NCBI GenBank assembly: GCA_029747585.1
Contig: JAPEVF010000015.1
Location: 62,001 to 126,000 of the forward strand
DNA length: 64,000 nucleotides
Origin: Pleurotus djamor
Taxonomy: Eukaryota > Basidiomycota > Agaricomycetes > Agaricales > Pleurotaceae
Reading direction: 5' to 3'
Numbering within the stretch: position 1 is the first letter of the stretch; every line of letters starts with the position of its first letter. A program made the position numbers and the translations under genes. The notes below the pieces were generated by a model. That model did not search any database, was not told the DNA's origin, and saw only the letters and a list, made by a program, of their open reading frames with translations. Positions 10,126-21,459 of the stretch are shown here, one piece after another.

Positions 10126-11429
10126 ATGCCAGGCGACGCGATAGCCCCTCATGTAACAGCTTACGTCGGAGGGGAGAACGATGTAGACTGCTGCCTCTAC
10201 GCCCTGTGGAGAGATGGCCGTATGCTCGTCATCCAAGCCGCCCCAGTTCTGGCAACTGACGAAGACCCGACGTTCCTCAGCGTAACTGACATGGAGCGGC
10301 TCACATCAGAATTCAACTACGGCCTCGAAAAGATATCTTTGCTGCTTCCAATCCTTGATTTCAACCGTTCGAACTGGGCGTACTTGGTCAACCGCGACGA
10401 TGGTTCCCAGAGCATCATATACAAGTCAAAGCCCATGCACCGCATGATATCCGCGGGGCGTACATGGGCTCCCCTCGTTGACGAGTCAGAAATTGTCACC
10501 ACGAAATTTCTCTCGGCCGAATACAGGCAGGGGATATGGAAGGGAATGAATGTTGGTGAGTACAATATTCCATCAATTCAACTCGAGTCCTTGTTCTCTT
10601 TTCTGAATACTCCGTGTAAAATAAATAGATGTTTTGATTGGATGGAACGACAAATGGATGAAAACTGTAGAGCGCGAAACAGAAGGTGCAGAGACCTTGA
10701 TTGCTTAACAGTGATGCACTGGCTAACCGCCGTATTATCTCTGCAGGTCAACGCGCGCTCCGGGGTCTTGATCTAACCTTTGACGTGCTCGGACATGTTA
10801 CTCGCGATGGCTGTATAGTGGGGATCATGACGGAATCCGTCACCGGGAGGATGGTTGAGTACCCCGATCGCTCCATAGTCTATGATGCCATAACCAAGGT
10901 TCAAAGTCGCGGGTTGATCTATTCGGTGCAAGAAAGCAATATCATGGTCGTCGATGGGAAAGTTAGGCTCCTGTCACTCTCTTCGATACGCAAATTTACA
11001 CCAGGGGATCGTTTCGTGGACGTCAATCGTTTCCATTGGGACGCTCTATCTCGACTTTTCGACAAGCTTTTCGCCTACCCCAATTTCATGTCACCGCTGC
11101 ACTCGTTGCAGCAAAGAACCGTCAAGGTCCTCGCGCCTACACCTCCCCTCAGTCGACACATGCCGTGCGATCCACTGTTCAAGATCTTCGTCTTTGCCAA
11201 CATCCCTCCTCCCTCAATGAAGAAATTATCATCAACAAAGAAACAAGCCCTCTCAGTGCGCTCGTTGGAGAGGCATCACGAACATTCCCACCACCCCCAG
11301 TCCCGTCGTCATTCGGCAACTCCTTACCAACGACACCCGCCGCATACCCGGAATATACCGTCTCAAAGCAGACTCTTGCTCATTTCCTCTGACAGCGATA
11401 CTTCTTCTGAAACGGACAGTGCCTTCTAG
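10126..11429 (+). CDS. Kinase-fold-like protein, catalytic residues apparently lost (copy D)
   Basis: Paralogue of the gene at 7421. Exons 10126-10555, 10629-10685 and 10747-11429 give 389 residues. Shared blocks: LYALWRDGRMLVIQAAP (LYKDGEILVIEAPP in C), SNWAYLV, WAPLVDESEIVTTKF, SAEYRQGIWKG, LRGLDLTFDVLGHVTRDG, GRMVEYPDRS and RGLIYSVQESNIMVVDGKV followed by RLLSLS. As in copy C, the Asp expected in the catalytic loop is missing and the DFG position reads LSL. Copy D lacks two introns that interrupt copy C (after its LEKI and WIS segments). The tail is His/Ser/Arg-rich and ends in an acidic Ser run, SSDSDTSSETDSAF. An inactive kinase-like or binding protein is the best guess; family function unknown. 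Confidence 0.68.
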
Positions 11430-12606
11430 ATAGTGGTGTATGTATGATTGTTGTCCAAGCAAACGAACGCCATCGAAGTATATGCCCTATGTCCATTGCC
11501 ACCGGATGTCTATTATTGGTCTAAATCGATCAGCTTTGACCATCAATGTTGATGCTCATACCCACCTCCAATTAGGATCGACTCAACAAGGGATAAATCT
11601 GTCTTCGTGTTTAATGAACATCAGAGAGATGAACACTAGCCACATCGTACCGCCTACTTCAGAAATGCCTCGCATGTTGTCTTCCGGGTGAAAATTGGGC
11701 GGATGCTCAAAAGCCGACTTGATAGCATGGGAGTATGCCCACTCAAACCTCCCATAAGAGGCCACATCAATGATTCTTCTCCGCCGGGAGGCTCTTGACC
11801 CTTGAAGGGGCGATAATCAACACACCGCTATAGCATTTCGGGCGATTTAAATTATGTATAAGGAAGGCTCGCATGGTAGAGCTTACTCACCATGCGTCAC
11901 CTCCACACCCTGGTTTCAGCGGCCGGGGCAATATACAGAGTACGTGTAGTTGGCTCATTCCGCGCTCCTACTTGATTGCTCCGCTTCGCACGAACTCCAG
12001 CCCCCGAGCTGAGTTGAACGGGAGTATTGCGGCCCCCACGCCTCAGAGTGAATGTGTGCGTCCTAGGTGGTAACTTCCGCTTTGCCCGAAGACAGAGGAA
12101 CTTCCACCTGGAAACCATACCAAGCCCTTCTCTAAATGAGGATCCAAACGAGTGCTAGCGTCGAGAAAGTCGTTATAAGGCGCTAGGGGATCAAGGCGAC
12201 CAACTAACTCCGACATCCCGAGCCTTGTTCACGAAAAGACAAGGACCTCATCAATTGTTCGGTCGACNGTCGTGTACAATTCGTGATGTCTGTGTGTGCG
12301 CGTGCTACGCTCGGATGCAGCTGATACATGTTTTCAATATAGTGTTTGTGGAGAGATCTTCAGTGATATTCAATCATCTTGTCAATGTCTTCCTTGGACT
12401 CCGAAGATACCGCACCATTGATCGTCGAGGGCTAAGTCATGACAGAAATAGGGGCAAGTCTCCGAAAGGAAGGACCCTGAGACCAAATGGAAATCGATCA
12501 TGATCTTTAGCGCCCAAGCCTTGGTTTCCTCCTCCCCACCACCACCAACGGACAGCGATATCCCTTCTTGCTCATCGCCCTCAACATCCGTGAAACTCAC
12601 GACATA
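11430..12606. other. Long intergenic stretch, nothing recognised
   Basis: Nearly 1.2 kb without a frame that I can support on either strand; one N at 12268. It contains the promoter of the secreted Cys-rich gene at 12607, with no clear TATA box. Confidence 0.45.
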
Positions 12607-13377
12607 ATGACTTCTCCCTTGACGCTCACTGCCTTACTACTTGCCCTGTTTCACTCGCTTGTTCTTGCGGCTCCTCGTCCAGGTCTGCACCGTCGCACAG
12701 ACCCTTTTTTCCCGGATGAACCACCTTCATGTCCCATATGTGCACAGGTATGGACGCATACGAAGTGCATCGCTACGCGCGCGCTGAATACTGGATCACA
12801 TCAGGATTATCCGAGTATCAATTCCTGTGCTCAGGCGGCACCAGTACTCGCGAATTTTACTAATGTATGTGTGCGATGAAAGACTGACTTTTCTTCCTCT
12901 AACCAAGGGCTTTCGGCAATTCATAGATTATTTTCAACCCCGGGGCATTCATTGACGTGATCAAATGTGCATGCACGGTAAGTCGCGATAACTCGAAGGG
13001 TATTGAAAACAGGGTAACTGAGCAACTTTTTCCCTTAATATTTAGGACACCTTCCAAGCCTCATTCCCCCAATGCGCTGACTGGTATGGCTTCGCGGCAT
13101 ATATGCACTGCAAATCCACTGATATCTGATTAGTTTCATCCGAACTAACCAAACCGATGTTCTTGATACACCGGATCTCCCGGGTATCCTTGAAGGCATA
13201 CGCCGAATCTGCGGGATGTCGAGTACCATCCTCGGGAACGTCTCAGGTGCCAATGGAGAATTGACACCTACCAGCGTTGCTCCAGAGCCGACAGTCTCGA
13301 ATGGAGGCAGCGAAGTCCGTCTCGTCAGCTTGGCCTACCTGGCTGCTTTTCCACTTGCATTATTGGCCGTGCTTTGA
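12607..13377 (+). CDS. Secreted Cys-rich protein with GPI-type C-terminus
   Basis: The first exon (12607-12747) encodes a signal peptide (SPLTLTALLLALFHSLVLAA) and the start of the mature chain. Further exons begin near 12806 (DYPSINSC), 12931 (NPGAFIDVIKCAC), 13047 (FPQCADC) and 13131. Mature cysteines run CPIC, SC, KCAC, QCADC and ICG, a spacing like small fungal cell-surface Cys-rich/CFEM-like proteins. The last exon is Ser/Thr/Pro-rich and ends in a hydrophobic tail (LAYLAAFPLALLAVL) with no charged end, typical of GPI addition. Predicted to sit on the plasma membrane or wall. True CFEM membership is not established, and the exact role is unknown. It neighbours chitin- and glycan-active genes. 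Confidence 0.68.
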
Positions 13378-14092
13378 GTGGATGTTTGCGAACGGTTTCT
13401 CCTGATACCTTGGTCTTTTTATCTCTATTCTTATTCTTTTCACGACCTCCCACGTTTAGTTAACGATCTCATGACCAATAATGCACTCTGAAGGCTGATA
13501 CCTTGCTTTTTTGGATTTACTTTTAACCTAATCCCTCTTGGGAAGTAACAAGCATTGAGTATGAACTCCTCCTTGCTCAGACCGGACTAAATCCACCCTC
13601 AATGAAGATCAAGCAAGAATAATAGCTGAGTAAGTGTCTTATCGTTCCTTTAAATAGAATAGTTTCACAGACGTTCTTCCAGACTTCCCATGCCCTCACG
13701 TCTAAATCGGCTGGAATGGGACGCACGAGGGGATGCTCTGCGGAGTGTTTTCCGAACTTCATCATGACAACTGGGTTGCAATCTCTGCTATCAGTTCGCA
13801 TGACTCCCTCAACGATGCTTCCATCTATCAGAAGCTATACTGTTAACGTTCATCTGCTTTTCCCAGAATGACCGATGACACTTTGACCCTCAGAGCAGAT
13901 GGAACTCGGTATTCTCAAAAAGGATCAATATTCTCAAGGATATGCGACGCATGCCAGTATCTGGCAGAATTTCATTGACGTATGGTACATGCGCGTGCAA
14001 AACCACTTTGGATACGTCTTGGAGCGTCATGCTGGTCACAATTGGGAGCTTAAAAGACGCCTCCTTGGACTGGGTTTTCAGCCAACTCCAAT
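13378..14092. other. Intergenic, no supported gene
   Basis: Short frames on both strands (13577-13801 minus, 13899-14267 plus) have no family features; the plus frame overlaps the start of the next gene in another frame. Holds the promoter of the PX-GH18 gene. Confidence 0.4.
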
Positions 14093-16373
14093 ATGCCCCC
14101 TTCTGTTACAATTATTAGCCACACGACTGCGTCTTCTCCTCGACCCCACATCTTATACTCTGTCCAAGTCAATCTTGGAGGGAAACGCCACGTCGTTGAC
14201 AAACGTTACTCAGAGGTGTGTAGTAATCTCACCAGTGCCGCGATCCCCTCTCACTTCAGGTCCATAGTTTATCACGCTTCACGAATCGCTTCAGGATCCT
14301 TTTCAACTTCCTCCTAAGCGCTTCCTGGTCACTGCGTTCGTTCCATCTGCATGGGCGGACGATGCTCTCATTGCCGAACGAAAAGTTGGCCTTGAAAACT
14401 ACTTGAGGGACTTGATCGCCTCAGACGAGTTCAAGGACCATCCAACTCTCAATGAGTTCCTGACCATTGATCTCACGAGCGTGCCCCGCCATTTCAGCCT
14501 GGAGGACGTCTTACCATCCACGCTCTCCCGAAAGGCTGGTGCTCAATTCACTTCGCTCCCAGAGCTTTCCCAGACAGAGGACCCACAAGTGGGCACTATG
14601 GCAACTCCCATCGCTGCTGCATATTATCCTGATTGGTCTGCTGGAGCCCACCCACCTGAGGGTTTAGATTACTCTAAATTCGACATATTATTTTTCGGTC
14701 CGTCGTCGGTTCCGTCTGATCATCTATCTGTTCGTTGATGATACATTTCTGATGCGCCGTCAACTCGCCCCGTTAGCTTTTGCAATGCCGAACTCTGCTT
14801 CTTCATTGACGTGGGACTCTGGGGCTCAAGATATTCTTAGGCGGTTGGTCTCGAGTGCACGCAATAGTGGAAAGGGAACTAAGATTGTGCTCTCAGTTGG
14901 TAAAGCCACTTACCCCGCCGTCACGACCGCTTTATCAATTACATCACATAGGTGGTTGGGGCGGTAGTACTTGGTTTTCTCAAGCTGTGAACAGTTCTGC
15001 GAACCGTACCACGTTCAAGAACGCACTTGTCAGTGCTGTGAACTCCTTCGGCCTTGACGGTTAGTTCCGTTCTCTCTCAGCTATGCTCACAGATCTCACT
15101 CGAGTTTCGCAATCAGGTGTTGATATTGATTGGGTATCGTATCCTTGTTCCTTCGAGACCAATGCAACTTCTAAGCATTGGATAGGAATACCCCAACTCG
15201 ACTGGGGCTGGTAATCCCCACTCAAGTGCTGACGCTGCCAACCTCCTCAGCTTCTTCCAGACCCTACGAGGAGCACTAGGTAGCTCCAAGATAATCTCAG
15301 CCGCTGTTCCCCACCTTCCTTGGCTGGGCTCCAATGGCAGACCACTCACTAGTGTTTCCTCTTACGCCGCGCAGCTCACCTACGTCAACATCATGTGCGT
15401 CTCTCTAATGAATTATACAGATCCCACTAACTCCCCGCCTTCGTAGGAATTACGACGTTTGGGGTGCTTCATCAAACCCTGGACCAAACGCACCGTTAGG
15501 TGGGCAGCCATAATGACCTATCTTGAGGCATTCATTGTTAAACAGATCATCGCAGGCAACCTGTGTGGCACCTCAACTCAACCACAAGCCAGTGCCCAGG
15601 CGGCGTTGTCGCAGTGGAAGAATGCAGGCTTCCCAGCGAGTAAACTCCTACTTGGTCTTCCTCTGGTAAGTCGCACATTTCATCGTTCGGAGCATGGTCT
15701 TACTCTTCCCCCAATTGAAAGTACGGCTACGTGTCACAGAGCACGAGGACCAACCTTACAGGAAGCCTTTTACCTTCTGAAGATATGCTTCTCCTCCATC
15801 AGAATGACGAGCCAGCAGATTCTCCAAAACGTCACTTTTTGAACGGTGCTCATGCTAGACCTCAAGAGACCAAGGTTGTCGCGGAGGCAAATGGAGATTT
15901 GAGCGGCTGGTTTGGCCAGCAAATCCCGTTCAATTCGATTTTAGCTTCCGGTGCCTTGGTCAAGAAGTCCGACGGCACTTATGGACAAGGTGCTGGATAT
16001 ACCATGGGTGCGTGATACTGCCGTCTTGTTCCTGTACTGTCCTGAAGGCTTTTCTTTAGCATGGGACAACTGCAGTGATACTCCAGTAGGGCTCTTCTGC
16101 CCTTTCGTGGAATTCTTCTTGATTAAATCGAACCTTTCAGTTTTTGTTCAATGTGTCTCGTCGCACCGTCGTGACGTACGACGATACGTGGAGTTTGGCT
16201 GACAAGGCTCTGTTCGCGAAGCAAAATGGCATGGCGGGGTGCTTCACATGGTCGCTTGATCAGGTAATTACACCTTCTGTTATCGTGTACGTCGTGAAAC
16301 GCATGACTTATCTCCCTGTCAGGACGATGGTGTTTCTCTGCAGAATATCATCCGCAAGAACCTTGGGAAATAG
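14093..16373 (+). CDS. PX domain fused to GH18 chitinase
   Basis: Exon 1 (14093-14215) and exon 2 (14268-14697) encode an N-terminal PX domain: HILYSVQVNL, RYSEF, LPPKRFLVTAF and NYLRDLI...HPTLNEFL match the phosphoinositide-binding fold (R-Y-S-E/D-F and the PPK loop). The same exon continues without a stop into a GH18 barrel beginning at IAAAYYPDW. Later exons give KIVLSVGGWGGS, the catalytic DGVDIDWEYP (DxxDxDxE, the Glu is the acid), YVNIMNYDVWG, LLLGLPLYGYVS and GCFTWSLDQ. It has no signal peptide, so it may act inside the cell or on endomembranes, or leave by an unconventional route. An internal ATG at 14598 could yield a chitinase without PX. Chitinases hydrolyse beta-1,4-GlcNAc polymers in wall turnover; targeting by PX is inferred. 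Confidence 0.8.
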
Positions 16374-16818
16374 GAAGCCTTCGGTATAAGTCACGACGAT
16401 TTTTATATGACCTCACGACATTCAAACGACATGACTGGTTATACAATTTACATACATATAACTATCTCTGTATTTATTGGGTATCAAGCTTTGTCCGACT
16501 CCGGTACCGAAAGCGCGAGCATAAGAAGGAAGGATACTATGTAAGAGAGGGTGACGCCGCTTTACAACAACGAGGCTATCAGAAGCATGTCGATGACCAC
16601 GAGGAGTAGAGCAAGTTCGGATCGAGACGGTGAGAGAAGCCTGTGTTCATGGCTTGTGGAATTAGACGGCGATTGCTCTTGACTTGACGATTCACTAAAA
16701 CAGACAGTGAGATTTTGATTTTATTCATCGGAAGGATCGAGCAGCAAAAGCGACATTGCTTGGGTACAGAGATGGTATACGTATATGGGTTTTCGAAGCA
16801 GTGCCGCCAATGGTTGGC
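16374..16818. other. Convergent intergenic spacer
   Basis: 3' flanks of the plus-strand PX-GH18 gene and the minus-strand glycoside-hydrolase-like gene. No gene seen. Confidence 0.4.
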
Positions 16819-18885
16819 TTACCTCTTGGACAAAACCCAAGCACCGCTACCAACTTCTTCAAAGGTGAAGCCGCTGTTGTTGGTATTTGTCCTGGCATCG
16901 CTATTAAAAACTTGGGTAATTGTGACACCCATCCCAAGGCCGTTAGGCAAGTTCGACAATCCCACAGAAACCTCGGCGTAATTCATGTTAGTTCCAACGA
17001 CGAGGGTATCCTTCCCCACGGTCCAAAGCCCTATGTCAACTCGGTTTACGACTAGACGTCGGATAGTGGCTTCTGGGTTGAAGATGAAGGGTGTCATCTT
17101 GGGTAGGGCCAACGCGAGCGCTGAAGCCGAAGCCTTGATGTCAGCGGGTGTCGGGTCGTCCCAAGGCACGATGCCAAGTCCGCCGTGATTCACCCCGAGT
17201 AAGGATTGGACGATGAATTCTTTTCCTGTAGGAAGACGCTTCCAATAGGTCTCAAGCCCGAATGCCTGAGGCACGGTCCAAACGGCCTTGGTCCGATCCC
17301 ATCCATTAATGAAGAGGCGTTCAGCGAATTCATCCATCCGTCGGGAGATATCTTCGAATTCTCCAACACAGTTGTCACACCTAAGAAAAAAAATCAGATA
17401 AAAACTGGAGAAGTCGTTTTGTTTGAGACTCGCCCGCAATCTCCATAGTCAACCGTGCAGGGTGTATGCCACTGGGAGGAGAATGTGACATTGTTTCCGA
17501 TCATATAGGTATCCTGACGCACAGAGTTTAGATCGATTCCGAGTAATTAAGCTGAAGTAACTTACTTGCATAACGATATCTGACCCAGATGTGTACGCGG
17601 TGAAATCAAAATTCTCGCAATTGAGAACAAGGGAAACGGGGTGGTAACCTGCACCACCTATTGTAACGGCGGAGGAAGGACCACCATCCAGAGATGTGAT
17701 CAAGTTGTACGCATTAGCTGTGGCGTCCAAAGGATCTGACGTCCCATCTGGTTCATCTGCCGTATACCACAGCAACAGATTCGGACGAGACTTGATGTTG
17801 TTGACTTGAGCTGTAACCGATGTTGTATTCATGTACGTACTGTCATAGACTGGTTAGAGGCCAACGTGTAAAGCAAGTTATTCGGTTACTCACTTGCGCA
17901 TGTCGTACATCAGGTACAGTCCAACTTCTTGCATCCGGTCCAACACAGCATTCAGAGCCACAGGGTCATTGAAGTTGGGGATCGGGTGAACCTGAAAACA
18001 TAGGTTTACCGATTACGGCAAGGGTCCAGAGCGCAGACCTTACAATTGTAAACCTATAAGAGGGTGGGGCATGTGAGGTTTTCGATAAATGAATTCATGA
18101 AGAAGGTTACGTACCCTTGTGCCTTCAATTCATTGAGCACGCTGAGGTTCTTCGCCAAGTAATTGTCGAATTGGGTGTAAAAGCCGATGGGGAAGACGGG
18201 GGAAAAGTCGCCACCCTTACCATCAGCGGGACGAGCTAACAGCGCTCCAGTGCGAAGATCCATTTTCGTAACGGATGCGATGCCCGAGGGAGGATTTGGT
18301 AGGAAAGACAAGGCGCCAGATGCATGGAAAGTCTGGGGTGGGGATGAAGGTAGCCTGGCCGAACATGACAGGTTGAAAGGGGTGTTCTGGGGTGTGAGGG
18401 GTTTGAGAGAAAAGGGTAATGCATGTTTAGTGGCATTCAAAGGGACGTTGCCCGAAGCAATGGTCTTTCCGTTGATAGAGACGGTCACTTCAAGATCAGG
18501 ATACGCAGATTGTATCTGAATGGGAGTTGAGCCAGGTAGCTGGACGAAACGGACGGGCGTATCGATGAGGATTGCGTTAGTGGAGAAAACACCATCCGGA
18601 GAATCAGCATCGGCTGGTAGGTATGGCCGGATAGCAGGGGCGCAACGAAGGGCAAGAAATGGGGTGCCAGTCGCGGGAGGCATCTGGAATTGGCCACCTG
18701 GCGGGACTATCGGCGAAGTCGACATGTAATGTTTGCCACACCTAAAAGACGCAAATGAAGAGACTGATGGGTATCCTTATACAGAGAGACTCGGGAGGGG
18801 CTCACCATGTCTGACCGTGGGCACCTGTAACCTGGAGGCCAACGGCAACGACACCACCAAATACCTTCCAAAAGGCAGGCTGCAT
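16819..18885 (-). CDS. Secreted glycoside-hydrolase-like TIM-barrel protein
   Basis: Starts at the ATG at 18885 with a hydrophobic leader (KVFGGVVAVGLQVTGAHG) and reaches mature-type sequence WCGKHYMSTSPIVPPGGQF across the intron 18742-18805. An N-terminal beta domain (to about residue 180) is followed by a barrel with FPIGFYTQFDNYL, VHPIPNFND, GLYLMYDMR, RPNLLLWYTADEPDG (likely catalytic region), YHPVSLVLNCENF, DTYMIGNN, DYGDCGCDNC and GVNHGGLGIVPWDDP, then a C-terminal beta domain ending GSGAWVLSKR. I recognise it as an uncharacterised fungal glycoside hydrolase superfamily protein; substrate unknown. The intron at 17381-17433 appears to use a GC donor (GG|GCGAGT), because only that joins DYGDCG to CDNC. 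The stop overlaps a possible GT donor, so a short extra exon cannot be excluded. Confidence 0.74.
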
Positions 18886-19230
18886 CAACATACTCTGTGA
18901 CGAGGCCACCCTCTCGGTTGGGCGATAGCTTTATGTTGGGGCGTTGATCAACCTGCAACGAGTGAGTGACGATGGCAGGCCTGGTTGAAGCATGTGCGAG
19001 AACTCGCGAAGCGGGAGAAGCGCATGGTAGAAGCTTCGAGGCAGATGGTGACAACACAGGCATGTTGTTGCTATTCACACATTAGAGGCAAACACCACTG
19101 CAAATCCTAACACCCACGTCCACGGGGCGCGGACAGCGTGACGACATTCGGCAAGTTCTTCCCAGGCGAAAAACATATTGCTAAGCGAAGAGGCATACAT
19201 GGCTGCACATGAGGATCGAGAATTGAGATG
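18886..19230. other. Short intergenic spacer
   Basis: Promoter of the glycoside-hydrolase-like gene and 3' flank of the DUF6534 gene. Overlapping minus frames (18707-19078, 19107-19517) are out of frame with the conserved exons and are not called. Confidence 0.35.
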
Positions 19231-21123
19231 CTATGGTACGTCCTGCGATCGTTCGCGTACTTCCAAAGTCGAGTACCGCGAGCTTTGATGGTGGAACTGC
19301 AACTGCATGTCACTGGGCGTCTGGAGCGATGCGTTGGGTTCAAGGGAGTTGCGGAGATAGTCTCGAGCATTGAGTCTGCACATGTGGGGTGAGGGATGGT
19401 CGTCGCATGTGACCAACACACTTCGGGTACGTACAAGGCAAGATAAGAGTTGACGTATACTAGGGTTCGTAGAAGAATCAGCATATCATCACTGAGAAAT
19501 ATAGGAGCAACCCACATCGCGTTCCCGAAAATTCCACTCCCAGGAATAGAAGGGTATCAGGCCGCGCGGAGAACTGAAAGGATTGGATGAGCATCAGAAA
19601 GTGTTGATTCTCCCCAGGTGAAATCTCATAACTTACGAGGAGGAGGTACGCCAACTTCGTCATGCTACCAACACTGACTTAGATGCAAGATATGAAAGGG
19701 ACGCAAGGACACACATACCTCGTGAGAAGCCCAGTACTGACAACATATCGAACGATCACTAGTATGACAGCGTCCATACGGCTGAGGAAGCGCACGATCA
19801 GCAAAGGAAGTCTGGCTGAGGGAAACAAACCTTGGAATGTCGGATGTCGGGCGCGACCATAATAGGAAGCACATCATAGCCGCGATGCTCATGTCAATGA
19901 GCAACGGGACAAGGCAACCTGGGAAGAGTATAACCCACTAAGATCGTAGTGAGCGCGTGCGGGATAGTCTCGAGTGGAACGCGCTTACCGCGAAGGAAGG
20001 AGGGATGAGGAGGGATTGAAGTTTTTCCCTTGGAAAAGGACGGTCAGAAACGAGCCATTTACGTCTCGACCGAGGTCACTTACAGTTCGACTAAGTATAC
20101 TGAAGAACAGTAAGCATTGAAAAAGGCCAAGCAAAATCGCAAGCACTTACCAACACCAGCAGCTGCGATGGTGACCAATGAGCGTCATTCGTAAGATTTA
20201 TTGGGAATGATTCCTTACCAAACGCTACACAAACGATGACAAGCAAGGCCACCATTATTGCCCGGACGAGAGAAGTTTTCAGATACAGGATACTGTTAGT
20301 CACTTCAAAGTTGACGAGCTGTAAGTCGCTGACAGGGTGTCACACAAGATAAGTATCTTACATCGCCAAATCCTCCACAAATAGAGTCTATATGACCAAA
20401 TGACGTCAGCCCTCGGCAAGATGAGAGCATTGCATGGAGAGGAAAGGACAGACCCATGAACAGTCCAAATAACCAAGACCTAGGCATCCTACGGGTCAGT
20501 CGGGCAACCAGGACTCGGGACAAGGTATACGAACATGAGCGACACCAAATGGCTGCGATATTTCATGAATGAGGCATGGTATGACTTCCAATAACAGGGT
20601 GGACTTACTCTTACACTCCTAGCGCGTCTCTCAGCCACAATTAACAAGGTGGAATGTAAGAGAACCCATACGCACCATACAAGCGTCTGCAAAGCTTCCA
20701 ATTCCCCAAACCGAAATATAAGATAATAATACATCGAGTGGATCGCGAAAACGACATTGACTGTGTCGAGAGAGCTGGCAGGGCGATAGGTGAGCATCGT
20801 CGAAAGACATTTATATGTCTGGGGCGCCTTTACAATAGAATTACAACCTAGCAAGGGTAGGAGTGCATGAGAACCAGGTAAACGTCACTATCTAAAGACT
20901 TCCGATCGCTTACCCAAAACTTCTTCATCCTACTGTCATGAGGATACCTCATAAAGTATTGGTACGCCTGGAGAATGCTGATTCCATACAATCTGTTAAG
21001 TTCAGGGAATTAGCAAGCAGGTCGACCGGAAGAAGGCATGAGAGATTGCACCAACATCGTGCCAACCAAGAGACCGCCAAAGGCTGCACCCAATGTTTCA
21101 TGGATTGACGGGGAGGAAGACAT
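19231..21123 (-). CDS. DUF6534-type multi-pass membrane protein
   Basis: Many short exons on the minus strand, each with hydrophobic content, starting at ATG 21123 (SSSPSIHETLGAAFGGLLVG). Recognisable blocks of the family follow in order: LYGISILQAYQYFMRYP, LDTVNVVFAIHSMYYYLIF, FGELEALQTLVW, DMSIAAMMCFLLW, RMDAVILVIVRYVVSTGLLT, a PDTLLFLG segment, YVNSYLALLNARDYL, and a hydrophilic tail ending at 19231. The LNAR motif after the last helix and the tract before the FG...VW segment are typical. About seven membrane segments are expected. These proteins are abundant in mushrooms with no assigned function; they resemble seven-helix receptors only in topology. Exact exon borders are partly unresolved. 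Confidence 0.66.
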
Positions 21124-21459
21124 GATACAATGGGCCAACTAGACTCTCTGGGAACACGAGATGGTTGCACATATCATAAACCGAGTAGGACGAATGGCTG
21201 TTTGTTGTATCAACGTTCACTACGGCCGTTCCCACGTCGAAAAACAGGAACGCGTCCCATGAGGCAGGTATAGGCACATGCAAAATACTTCCGGGGGTAG
21301 AAGATACCCAAAACGGCGAAAACAATGTCCCAGAAGCTAAACGGGAGTATGATTTATGAGCGCTGTATCTGTCCAGTGGGCGCCTTGCAATCAACTTGCG
21401 GTCATCACTGATAGCCCGCAACCTTACCAAGAGGTGTTGGAAGTGGGAGTGTACACGCG

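Noticed and set aside
13899..14267. Plus-strand frame of 122 codons before the PX domain
   Set aside because: Out of frame with the PX exon at 14093 and without conserved features.
18187..18519. Plus-strand frame inside the GH-like gene
   Set aside because: Antisense to the conserved N-terminal beta domain of the minus-strand gene.
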